DNA from: an uncultured Eubacteriales bacterium
GTDB lineage: Bacteria > Bacillota > Clostridia > Oscillospirales > Oscillospiraceae
Direction of reading: 5' to 3'
DNA length: 6,619 nucleotides
NCBI GenBank assembly: GCA_905210385.1
Contig: CAJLWS010000089.1
Span: forward strand, 1-6,619
A model generated the notes under the pieces. The model was not told the origin of the DNA and ran no database searches. It saw only the letters and a list, made by a program, of their open reading frames with translations. The position numbers and the translations under genes were made by a program. This document shows positions 1 through 5,434 of this stretch, piece by piece. How positions within the stretch are numbered: position 1 is the stretch's first letter; each line of letters begins with the position of its first letter.

Positions 1-27
1 CCCCGGCGTTTTGTCTATCTTTTTCAT
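1..27 (-). CDS. Possible 5' end of a third gene of the suf operon, cut by the window edge
   Basis: Nine codons on the minus strand read MKKIDKTPG from an ATG at 27-25 to the window edge. The ATG overlaps the TGA (26-24) that closes the outer copy of the sufB 3' end, giving an ATGA junction typical of translational coupling. A GGATGGG stretch about eight bases upstream, inside the duplicated sufB end, could serve as ribosome site. Clostridial suf operons often continue with a cysteine desulfurase (sufS) or sufU, but nine residues are not enough to identify the product. The call rests on the junction geometry, not on protein similarity. Confidence 0.4.
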
Positions 28-59
28 TGCAGGAACCCATCCAAAATCTTCTGCTCCGC
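28..59 (-). repeat. Outer copy of the duplicated sufB 3' end (32-bp direct repeat)
   Basis: This segment is identical to 209-240. On the minus strand it encodes AEQKILDGFL plus the first two bases of the final Gln codon, then CAA TGA instead of the CAG TAA that ends the sufB reading frame. Similarity seems to fade gradually towards 65 (for example a synonymous GAA for GAG at 60-62). It has no start codon of its own and is not attached to an open sufB frame, so it is a displaced gene end rather than a coding gene. Confidence 0.9.
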
Positions 60-208
60 TTCCCCACGGGGCAGGCCCCTCGGGGGCCCCTATTTCTTCC
101 TGCTCGGGGCAAATGGATTGCCCCTGCGCCAAGGTTTTGCTCCACAAAACACTTGTACGGCGGACTTCCGCCGTCCCCGCTGCGCGGGGGCCTGAGGGCC
201 CTGCTTAC
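60..208. mobile_element. Palindrome-rich ~149-bp inserted segment, MITE/REP-like candidate
   Basis: The segment lies between the two copies of the sufB gene end and consists largely of short back-to-back hairpins. They are 62-71 (CCCC/GGGG), 74-88 (GGCCCC/GGGGCC), 106-124 (GGGGCAA/TTGCCCC), 134-150 (GTTTTG/CAAAAC), 157-174 (ACGGCGGA/TCCGCCGT), 175-189 (CCCCGC/GCGGGG) and 188-201 (GGGCC/GGCCC). No U-tract follows any stem on either strand, so it is not a classical terminator array. No convincing coding frame is seen. A non-autonomous repeat element or a structured operon-internal RNA would both fit. Classification as mobile is an inference from the flanking direct repeats. Confidence 0.5.
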
Positions 209-1122
209 TGCAGGAACCCATCCAAAATCTTCTGCTCCGCCTCCTCCTCGGTGAGGCCCAGGGTCATGAGCTTGAGGATCTGGTCGCCGGCGATCTTGCC
301 GATGGCCGCCTCGTGGATGAGCTGGGCGTCCATGTGGTTGGCCACGATGGCGGGGATGGAGCTCACCTTGGCCTTACCCATAATGATGGAGTCGCACTGG
401 ACGTGGCCGAAGCACTGGGCGTTGCCCTCCACCTGGGGGTAGAACACCTGCACCGACTCGTCCTGGGCCACGGAGCGGGAGATGACCTGGGTCCTGGCCC
501 CCTCCCCGTTCATCACCACATCCATCTTGCTCTCGGCGAACTGCTGGCCATGGGTGAGCAGCCGCTCGGTGACCACCGCCTCGGCGTCGCCATCCAGCAC
601 CACCTTGGTGTACCGCTTGGTGGAGTCCACCCCCCGGATCTGGACGGTCTCCAGCTGGATGCTGGCCCCCTCCTCCAGGTAGACGATGGTGTGGGGGTTC
701 AGGATGCGCTGGCCGGTGCCCTCCCCCTCACCGTAGTGCTTCTCCACGTAGCGCACCTTGGCGCCCTTGCCCACATAGAAGGTGTGGATACCGTCGTGCT
801 CGGCGGTCTCGCAGCCGGAGTTATGGATGCCGCAGCCGGCCACGATGTCCACGTCGCACCCCTCGCCGATGTAGAAGTCGTTGTACACCAGGTCCTTCAG
901 CCCCGTCTGGGTGACAATGACCGGGATATGAACCGACTCATTTTTGGTGTGGGGGTCGATGCGGATGTCGATACCCGGCTTGTCCGTCTTGCTCTCGATG
1001 GTGATGTGGGCGGAGTTGTTCCGGCCCTCCAGCTGACCGTTCTTGCGGATGTTATACGCCCCCTGGGGCACCCGCTCCAGGTCCGCGATCTCTTTTAACA
1101 GGTGGCTGTCAATGGTATTCAC
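205..1122 (-). CDS. sufB: SufB/SufD-family Fe-S cluster scaffold protein
   Basis: A 305-residue scaffold subunit that works with the SufC ATPase to assemble Fe-S clusters in the cytoplasm. It is shorter than classical SufB (about 470-495 residues) and resembles the minimal SufB-like proteins of anaerobes. The C-terminal beta-helix/helical core is recognisable. QC243DS corresponds to the QC405DS of E. coli SufB, and HE271A to HE434A with nearly the same spacing (28 versus 29), so the key Cys-Glu pair is kept. Other cysteines are at 89, 97, 104 and 237. Translation starts at GTG (1122-1120), which overlaps the sufC TGA as GTGA, preceded by AAAGGGGGAG at good spacing. No sufD is visible, so a SufB homodimer on SufC is likely. 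The last codons are duplicated downstream (28-59). Assignment to the SufB/D family is firm; SufB over SufD rests on the Cys/Glu pair. Confidence 0.93.
   Translation of the reverse strand: MNTIDSHLLKEIADLERVPQGAYNIRKNGQLEGRNNSAHITIESKTDKPGIDIRIDPHTKNESVHIPVIVTQTGLKDLVYNDFYIGEGCDVDIVAGCGIHNSGCETAEHDGIHTFYVGKGAKVRYVEKHYGEGEGTGQRILNPHTIVYLEEGASIQLETVQIRGVDSTKRYTKVVLDGDAEAVVTERLLTHGQQFAESKMDVVMNGEGARTQVISRSVAQDESVQVFYPQVEGNAQCFGHVQCDSIIMGKAKVSSIPAIVANHMDAQLIHEAAIGKIAGDQILKLMTLGLTEEEAEQKILDGFLQ
209..240 (-). repeat. Inner copy of the duplicated sufB 3' end, in frame with sufB
   Basis: This is the 32-bp partner of 28-59 and forms the true C-terminal codons of the sufB reading frame. The frame closes one base later with TAA at 207-205. 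The distance between equivalent bases of the two copies is 181 bp. Confidence 0.9.
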
Positions 1123-1856
1123 GCCAACTCCCCCTTTCGGACAAATTCACACTGGGATTGGGTATTGGCCAGGATCTTGGGGAACAGCTCGTCCCTGGAA
1201 CCCTGGTCCGCGATAACGCCGTCGGCCACCATGACGATCTCGTCGGCCAGGCTGATGATCCGCTCCTGGTGGGAGATGATGATGATGGTGGCTGCCCGCT
1301 TGTCGTGGATATAGCGGAAAGTGTCGGTGAGCCGGGCAAAGGACCACAGGTCAATGCCCGCCTCCGGCTCGTCAAAGATCATCAGCGGGGAGTTCCGGGC
1401 CAGGATGGTGGCGATCTCAATGCGCTTGACCTCCCCGCCGGACAGGGAGGCGTCCATCTCCCGGTCAATATAGTCCGCCGCGCACAGTCCCACCTGGGTG
1501 AGCAACTGGCAGCCCTCCGCGTGGGTCAGCCCCGGGTTCCCCGAGGCCATGGCCAACAGGTCCCGCACCCGCAGCCCCTTGAACCGGGGGGGCTGCTGGA
1601 ACCCGTAGCTGATGCCCCGCCGGGCCCGCTCGGTGATGGGCAGGTGGGTAATGTCTTCCCCATTCCAGAGGATCTGGCCTCCGGTGGGCTGGTTCAGCCC
1701 CATGATGGTCCTGGCCAGGGTGGTTTTCCCGCCGCCGTTAGGGCCGGTGATCACCAGGAACGTGCCGTCGGCCACGGTGAGCGACACGTCCTTGAGAATA
1801 TCCAGATTCGCGCCTTCCCCGTCCACGGAGTAGGCCAGATGTTTTAACTCCAGCAT
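1119..1856 (-). CDS. sufC: SufC, Fe-S cluster assembly ABC-type ATPase
   Basis: A 245-residue soluble ABC ATPase that powers Fe-S cluster assembly on the SufB scaffold. All motifs are intact: Walker A GPNGGGKTT at 38-46, Q-loop at FQQPP (86-90), signature LSGGE at 138-142, Walker B LMIFDE at 158-163 followed by the D-loop AGIDL, and H-loop His196 in IISHQE. The length matches the SufC family (about 245-260), and there is no membrane domain, as expected for SufC rather than a transporter ATPase. The start ATG is preceded by AGGAGA eight bases upstream. It is the first gene of the operon, transcribed from the promoter at 1926-1954, and it is coupled to sufB by a 4-base overlap. Confidence 0.96.
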   Translation of the reverse strand: MLELKHLAYSVDGEGANLDILKDVSLTVADGTFLVITGPNGGGKTTLARTIMGLNQPTGGQILWNGEDITHLPITERARRGISYGFQQPPRFKGLRVRDLLAMASGNPGLTHAEGCQLLTQVGLCAADYIDREMDASLSGGEVKRIEIATILARNSPLMIFDEPEAGIDLWSFARLTDTFRYIHDKRAATIIIISHQERIISLADEIVMVADGVIADQGSRDELFPKILANTQSQCEFVRKGELA

Positions 1857-1919
1857 AGTCTCTATCTCCTATCAGGTTCGCCTTTTGTTTCGAACGCTAA
1901 ATCATAGTTTTTTTCTATG
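1857..1919 (-). promoter_or_regulatory. sufC 5' leader with ribosome site
   Basis: About 60 bases separate the predicted transcription start (near 1919, seven bases past the -10) from the sufC ATG. The leader contains AGGAGA at 1865-1870, eight bases before the ATG. At its very beginning is a CATAG-N7-CTATG inverted repeat (1903-1919) with an A/T-only centre. No riboswitch-like fold is apparent in the rest. Confidence 0.55.
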
Positions 1920-1935
1920 CTTTGCAGTATAGCAT
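1903..1935. promoter_or_regulatory. Overlapping inverted repeats at the sufCB promoter, candidate operator
   Basis: Two inverted repeats overlap the start region: CATAG (1903-1907)/CTATG (1915-1919), and ATGCT (1917-1921)/AGCAT (1931-1935), the second enclosing the -10 box. AAATCAT is also found in opposite orientation at both edges (1899-1905 and 1934-1940). A repressor bound here would block the promoter. Rrf2/IscR-type regulators often control suf genes, but the sequence does not match an IscR consensus I can recognise, so the protein is unknown. Confidence 0.4.
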
Positions 1936-1954
1936 GATTTTATACGTCTGTCAA
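1926..1954 (-). promoter_or_regulatory. Near-consensus sigma-A promoter of the sufCB operon
   Basis: On the minus strand TTGACA (1954-1949) is followed by exactly 17 bases and TATACT (1931-1926), a perfect -35 and a 5/6 match at -10. The position, about 70 bp upstream of sufC and pointing at it, fits a housekeeping promoter. Confidence 0.88.
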
Positions 1955-1995
1955 CAGGGTCATCCCACCCTTTACCAGCATAAAATGAGGGACAG

Positions 1996-2001
1996 AGGAG
2001 G
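1996..2001 (+). promoter_or_regulatory. Start-deciding ribosome binding site
   Basis: A full AGGAGG lies ten bases before the ATG at 2012, whereas none precedes the in-frame ATGs at 1922 or 1985. It therefore selects the shorter protein. Confidence 0.75.
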
Positions 2002-2011
2002 TGCTTTCTTT

Positions 2012-2635
2012 ATGGAAGAAATGACCTTGTGCTCGCCAGAGCACCAGGAGGTATTCCGCCGGGTTTGGGCCCGGGTGATGGGAGATCAGGCCAGCTGTCT
2101 GGCTGGAGCAGCCTCTCCGGAACATCTGGAGGGAGACCTGTCCTGCCGGCATCTGGCTGATCTGGCCCAGGCGGCCCAGGACACCCCGCCAGAACATATC
2201 CCGGACGCTGGCTCCGCGCAGCCGGAACCAGCAGACCCATGTACCGCTCGGTTGCGTCGCCAGATCCTCCAGGCCCTGGAGGGTTGGCAATTTTACCGCT
2301 ATCTAGCCCGGAGGGCCAGGGGCAGTGCTGTCCGCACCCTGACCGCCCTAGCAGCCGACCAGCATCAGCAAGCCCGACGGCTGGCCGCCGCCTACTTTTT
2401 GCTCACCGGTGTGCGCTACTGGCCTACAGGGACCCTTGCCACTCCTGCCATTCCCTCTGTGTGGGGTGGCCTGCGCCGGCGCTACCAGGCGGAGGATGAG
2501 AATTGCCAGGCCTTCCTGTCCGCTTCTGAGGGTTCGAATGACCCTACTCTCCAGGAACTATATCAACAGCTGGCTCAGAGCTGCCGGGATCACTGCCGCC
2601 AGCTCCGGAACCTGTTGGAGCAGAGCACGCCATAG
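2012..2635 (+). CDS. Ferritin/rubrerythrin-like helical protein with eroded metal ligands
   Basis: A 207-residue soluble protein in the style of clostridial ferritin-like domain proteins. Two helix pairs are visible: residues 80-130 (LEGWQFYRYLARRA, then LAADQHQQARRLAAAYFLLTG followed by the family-like VRYWP) and 157-203 (YQAEDEN, then ELYQQLAQSCRDHCRQL). In relatives as I remember them, the first EExxH-type position reads DExxH; here it is D116-Q-H-Q-Q120, so Glu and His ligands appear lost. The second site keeps E161 and H194. Residues 30-78 are a Pro/Ala-rich linker. The start is set by AGGAGG (1996-2001) ten bases before ATG 2012; an upstream in-frame ATG at 1922 lies in the sufC promoter and is unlikely. 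It is divergent from sufCB, which suggests a link to iron or redox homeostasis. Family assignment is from memory of the pattern. Confidence 0.62.
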   Translation: MEEMTLCSPEHQEVFRRVWARVMGDQASCLAGAASPEHLEGDLSCRHLADLAQAAQDTPPEHIPDAGSAQPEPADPCTARLRRQILQALEGWQFYRYLARRARGSAVRTLTALAADQHQQARRLAAAYFLLTGVRYWPTGTLATPAIPSVWGGLRRRYQAEDENCQAFLSASEGSNDPTLQELYQQLAQSCRDHCRQLRNLLEQSTP

Positions 2636-2659
2636 CCCCTCATCCCCTATAGGCATGGC

Positions 2660-2697
2660 AAAGCCGGGAACAGGACGGTCCTGTTCCCGGCTTTTTT
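2660..2697 (+). terminator. Strong intrinsic terminator of the ferritin-like gene
   Basis: The arms AAAGCCGGGAACAGGAC (2660-2676) and its exact reverse complement (2678-2694) are separated by one base, so the real loop will open a few pairs. The stem runs into a T6 tract at 2692-2697, 24 bases after the stop codon. The opposite side has only three A residues, so it should act mainly on plus-strand transcripts. Confidence 0.93.
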
Positions 2698-2771
2698 GAT
2701 CCGTCCACTCAGCGGCGAAAACGCCCCGCGCAGCAGGCACGGGTCAGTGCGGACGCCCCTTCCAAAATTAG
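2698..2771. other. Gap without recognisable features
   Basis: Between the terminator and the CHAP remnant I see no coding frame, promoter or clear repeat. The sequence is probably decayed DNA upstream of the broken gene. Confidence 0.5.
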
Positions 2772-2972
2772 ACTGATCCCCGCCCTGGCAACATCATCTT
2801 CTTCGACTGGGAGGGGGACGGCCTCCCCAACCATGTAGGTATTGTGGAGAAGGTGGAGAACGGCCGGATCCACACTGTGGAGGGTAACTCCGGGGATATG
2901 TGCCGGGAGAACAGCTACCCGGTGGGCAGCGCGGTGGTGTATGGGTATGGGTATTTTTCAATAATATCATAA
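2772..2972 (+). pseudogene. C-terminal remnant of a CHAP-domain cell-wall amidase/endopeptidase
   Basis: After an in-frame TAG at 2769-2771 a frame of 66 codons runs to TAA at 2970-2972. It contains hallmark pieces of the CHAP fold: PGNIIFFDW, then the GDGLPNHVGIVEKV strand with the catalytic His, VEGNSGD, and a VGSAVVYGYG ending. This matches the C-terminal half of CHAP domains in clostridial secreted or phage-type hydrolases. The N-terminal half with the nucleophilic Cys, a start codon, a ribosome site and a signal peptide are absent, so it cannot be an active enzyme. PGN replaces the usual PGD. It is most likely the relic of a deleted or recombined gene. Confidence 0.8.
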
Positions 2973-3037
2973 GAATTCCAGAAACGAAGCAATAATCTGT
3001 GGTTGGATCCTGTCCGGGGCTTCCTGTTCAGAAAGAG
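2973..3037. other. Convergent intergenic gap
   Basis: This is the space between the CHAP remnant and the convergent lipoprotein gene. No U-tract terminator for the minus-strand operon is present. The only structure is the hairpin reaching in from the lipoprotein stop codon (3022-3048). Confidence 0.5.
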
Positions 3038-3048
3038 TTAGAACAGGA
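3022..3048 (-). other. Hairpin spanning the stop codon of the distal LRR lipoprotein
   Basis: TCCTGTTC (3022-3029) pairs with GAACAGGA (3041-3048) around an 11-base loop that contains the TAA stop (3040-3038). No T-tract follows on the minus strand, so a role as a Rho-independent terminator is doubtful; it may protect the mRNA 3' end. Confidence 0.4.
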
Positions 3049-4036
3049 TCTTTGCATCTGGAAACATCTCTTCTAAAGTCATCTTGTCCTCTTCCGGGAT
3101 AGAAAAGGCGTACAACCTTTGGATGGGACAGCTGCGGATCGGCTGAAAGTCAGCGATATCAAGTCGAGAAATGTCCAGCGACCATAGCTTAGTGAAACGG
3201 CTCAACGCTGTCAGATCTGTGACTTTGGTTTCCCTAATGCTGAGTTGTTCCAAATGAGACAGGTCTTCTATTCCGTCCAAACTGGACAAATTTGGATTGT
3301 TACCAACACTTAGGATGCGAAGATTGGTCAGCCCCCTCAAGGGTGTCAGATCCGTGATCTCGTTAAACCCTAAGTACAGGACTTCCAACCTTTTCATTCC
3401 GCCAAGAAAGGAAAGGTCACTTGCTTTGCTTTCCACGATCTCCAGGAATTCCAGTTGCGTCAGGTTAGACAGCGGCGCATAGTCCTCCACATTTGGAGTG
3501 TAAAGGGAAAGACTCTCCAGATGAGTCCACTGATCTGTAGATAAAGGAGTTAGATCTTTGATCCACTTCCCGCTCAAAGTGAGCCTGTTTGCTTCAAGTT
3601 TTACTTCCAGGTAGTGCGGGTCACCTGTTTGCTCATACGCGTCCATCAGGACCCTCTCGGCTTGCGCCATCTGACCGGCAGAAGCACGCAGCCGGGCCAA
3701 GGCAATCCATGCATCTTTTTGGTCTTGCTCATTCCCACGGCCTTTTGCGGCAGCCTCATAGCTGGCAGCGGCAGATTCAAAATCCAACTCCCCACGGTAA
3801 ATACTGGCCATCCCCATGTGGCTCAAAGTATGATCGGGCTGTTTGTCCAAAGCTGCCAGGAAGTATTCCCGGGCCAGCTCTGAATCTCCGTTGTTCACCA
3901 GAAACTTTCTCCCCGCGGCGTATAGCTGGTCTGGAGTAAGATCGGAAGACGGGGCTGGTGCGCAACCGGCAGAAAACGCCAAGAATAGACATGTGAGCAA
4001 CGAAAGGATCCTCTTTTTCGAGAAATACATTTTCAT
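3038..4036 (-). CDS. TPR and leucine-rich-repeat lipoprotein (distal paralog)
   Basis: A 332-residue exported protein. Residues 1-25 form a lipoprotein signal: basic KKR, a hydrophobic core and FSAGC25, with Ser rather than Leu at -3. A Pro/Ser linker is followed by an alpha-helical TPR-like region (about 35-140, with QLYAAGRKFL, AREYFLAALDKQPDH and FESAAASYEAAAK). Internalin-type LRRs of about 22 residues run from 160 to 305 (DLTPL, LTQLEFLEI, EITDLTPLRGLTNLRIL, VTDLTALSRFTKL). The end is a PEEDKMTLEEMFPDAKI cap. It is probably anchored outside the membrane and used for protein binding; the partner is unknown. It is the last gene of a three-gene operon, 48 bp after the secreted protein. AGGTGAAAGGG lies upstream; ATG 4036 and ATG 4030 are both possible starts. 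It is a paralog of the gene at 5431-6507. Confidence 0.85.
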   Translation of the reverse strand: MKMYFSKKRILSLLTCLFLAFSAGCAPAPSSDLTPDQLYAAGRKFLVNNGDSELAREYFLAALDKQPDHTLSHMGMASIYRGELDFESAAASYEAAAKGRGNEQDQKDAWIALARLRASAGQMAQAERVLMDAYEQTGDPHYLEVKLEANRLTLSGKWIKDLTPLSTDQWTHLESLSLYTPNVEDYAPLSNLTQLEFLEIVESKASDLSFLGGMKRLEVLYLGFNEITDLTPLRGLTNLRILSVGNNPNLSSLDGIEDLSHLEQLSIRETKVTDLTALSRFTKLWSLDISRLDIADFQPIRSCPIQRLYAFSIPEEDKMTLEEMFPDAKILF

Positions 4037-4084
4037 TTCCCTTTCACCTGCTTCTGCATCTGATTAATTCGTCTGGTATCAAAG

Positions 4085-5434
4085 TCATGAATGAACATAA
4101 TTAACAGAGAAAGGTAGGCTTGCCCAATAGCCATAATAATAGGTGTTTCCACCATCACTTAATAACCTATATTGCACCCTAGAGTCAACAACATAGTTAT
4201 ATTCTCGAGTACTTCTTCCTTCTACAAGTATCATTTGAACCATAAAGGTAGCAGTGCCATCAAAGTTCACGCTGCCCGAAAACTGGTTTGAAGTTGTAGC
4301 TAGTGTATCGCCTACATTATAAATTTGAGGATACATGGATGAGCCAGTCCCTATCATATCGAAGACTTCTGTTGCGAGATCTCTCTGATCCTCGTTTAAA
4401 TTCGGGATACATTTAATAAGAATACCAAGCATTGCTATTATTGCTGTCCCAACATTTAAATTATTTCGGTTGCTCTCAATAAGATCTCCAAAATTATTAA
4501 AGTCTGAAACGCGTGGAGATGTCAAACTCTCTTCTGAATCTGGTCCTTCTTCTGAATCTGGTCCTTTTTTTAGTGTTGTGTCAATCCGCGATATATGAGC
4601 GGCATATATTGGAAAAGTTCCTGGTGCACCAATAAAATCATTACAATGGGATTCAACTGCAATGAGAATCATATTTTCTGCATCTGCTGATGACCTATGG
4701 GGCTTAAAATACGCATAACAAGTATGAGCATCACGAGTCAAACTGTTTATCATGATTTTTGCTGTTTTCTCCCCGCGAAGTTGGTAATTAGAATTAGCAG
4801 CCGCTCGAGCAGTAACTATGTCATCGACAACTAAATTTCTGTTTGCATCCATCATTTCATACGATGTTATAACCTCATTTAACTGGTTCGTGGTAAAAAT
4901 ATCCTGTCCACATCTGATCATTACCTGCTGATCATTATGATAAAATGTTATGTAGAAACTTAGTTTATCTTGCCCAAGGATTTGATTAAATCCAACAATG
5001 ACTTCACAATCATCTATTTTAGAAAGCTTCCCATAAAGTGGCCCTGTTATAAATATATTGTCCTGCCCAAATGCTATCTGATCGACAACTCCGTTAACTT
5101 CAGTGTAATAAGTTTCGTTCTGAATCAGAAATTCAATTTTCATTGTTGCTGTATACTGATTTTTTGCAGCCAAATATTTCAATTCATAGGTATAGCTTAC
5201 GCTGTCTCTGTCTTCGCCCAAAATAGAATTGGAATTCATCGTAGTGCCGTTTTTCTGATCTTCTTGGAATAAGGCATTATAAGCACTTGGGTGTGAAATT
5301 TCACGAACAGGGCTTTCTCCGGAGCCGCTTTGAATTACAACACCAGAGGATGAAGTTGTCGCAAATGCCGGGGTAAATATGTTCCCGCATAAAACGATAG
5401 ATAGCAGTACAGCAATTATTCTTATTTTTTTCAT
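4085..5434 (-). CDS. Secreted protein of unknown function, AT-rich
   Basis: I do not recognise this 449-residue protein. Residues 1-25 are a clear Sec signal peptide (KKIR, hydrophobic core, cut after AFA25), and Cys16 is not in a lipobox. Residues 75-180 look beta-rich (YTYELKYLAAKNQYTATMKI and following strands). An acidic tandem GPDSEE-GPDSEE linker at 291-302 divides the protein. Residues 328-343 are modestly hydrophobic. The C-terminal part (about 385-445) again alternates like beta strands and is rich in Tyr. There are five cysteines in the mature part. The ATG overlaps the upstream TGA as ATGA, with GGGGTG seven bases before it, so translation is coupled to the first lipoprotein. Base composition is clearly lower in GC than sufCB (22/60 in one sampled line versus 44/60). 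No sortase motif or transmembrane anchor is obvious. Confidence 0.8.
   Translation of the reverse strand: MKKIRIIAVLLSIVLCGNIFTPAFATTSSSGVVIQSGSGESPVREISHPSAYNALFQEDQKNGTTMNSNSILGEDRDSVSYTYELKYLAAKNQYTATMKIEFLIQNETYYTEVNGVVDQIAFGQDNIFITGPLYGKLSKIDDCEVIVGFNQILGQDKLSFYITFYHNDQQVMIRCGQDIFTTNQLNEVITSYEMMDANRNLVVDDIVTARAAANSNYQLRGEKTAKIMINSLTRDAHTCYAYFKPHRSSADAENMILIAVESHCNDFIGAPGTFPIYAAHISRIDTTLKKGPDSEEGPDSEESLTSPRVSDFNNFGDLIESNRNNLNVGTAIIAMLGILIKCIPNLNEDQRDLATEVFDMIGTGSSMYPQIYNVGDTLATTSNQFSGSVNFDGTATFMVQMILVEGRSTREYNYVVDSRVQYRLLSDGGNTYYYGYWASLPFSVNYVHS
4530..4566 (-). repeat. 18-bp tandem duplication encoding GPDSEE twice
   Basis: The unit CTTCTGAATCTGGTCCTT occurs twice head to tail (4531-4548 and 4549-4566) without a mismatch and in frame. 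It codes for GPDSEE-GPDSEE in the presumed linker of the secreted protein. Perfect identity points to a recent slippage or duplication event, so copy number may vary between strains. Confidence 0.9.

Noticed and set aside
60..208. CRISPR array or tRNA in the hairpin-rich segment
   Set aside because: The stems differ in sequence and are not evenly spaced direct repeats. No cloverleaf with an anticodon arm and CCA-end geometry can be drawn.
11..442. Plus-strand frames running through the insert and the sufB 3' end
   Set aside because: They cross the direct repeats and the SufB coding region in antisense, and show no protein family.
313..1098. Long plus-strand open frame of 261 codons opposite sufB
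   Set aside because: It is a GC-rich antisense shadow of a clear SufB gene, low in complexity (Gly/Val/His/Asp/Leu-rich), without ribosome site or recognisable domain.
1158..1847. Plus-strand open frame of 229 codons opposite sufC
   Set aside because: It is the antisense shadow of an intact SufC with all ATPase motifs; composition is biased and no start signal is present.
1941..1986. Plus-strand promoter for the ferritin-like gene
   Set aside because: TATACG (1941-1946) and TAAAAT (1981-1986) are possible -10 boxes, but no -35 of acceptable quality lies at 16-18 bp, so no promoter was called.
1922..2011. 30-residue N-terminal extension of the ferritin-like protein
   Set aside because: It would start within the sufCB promoter and has no ribosome site, whereas AGGAGG precedes the ATG at 2012.
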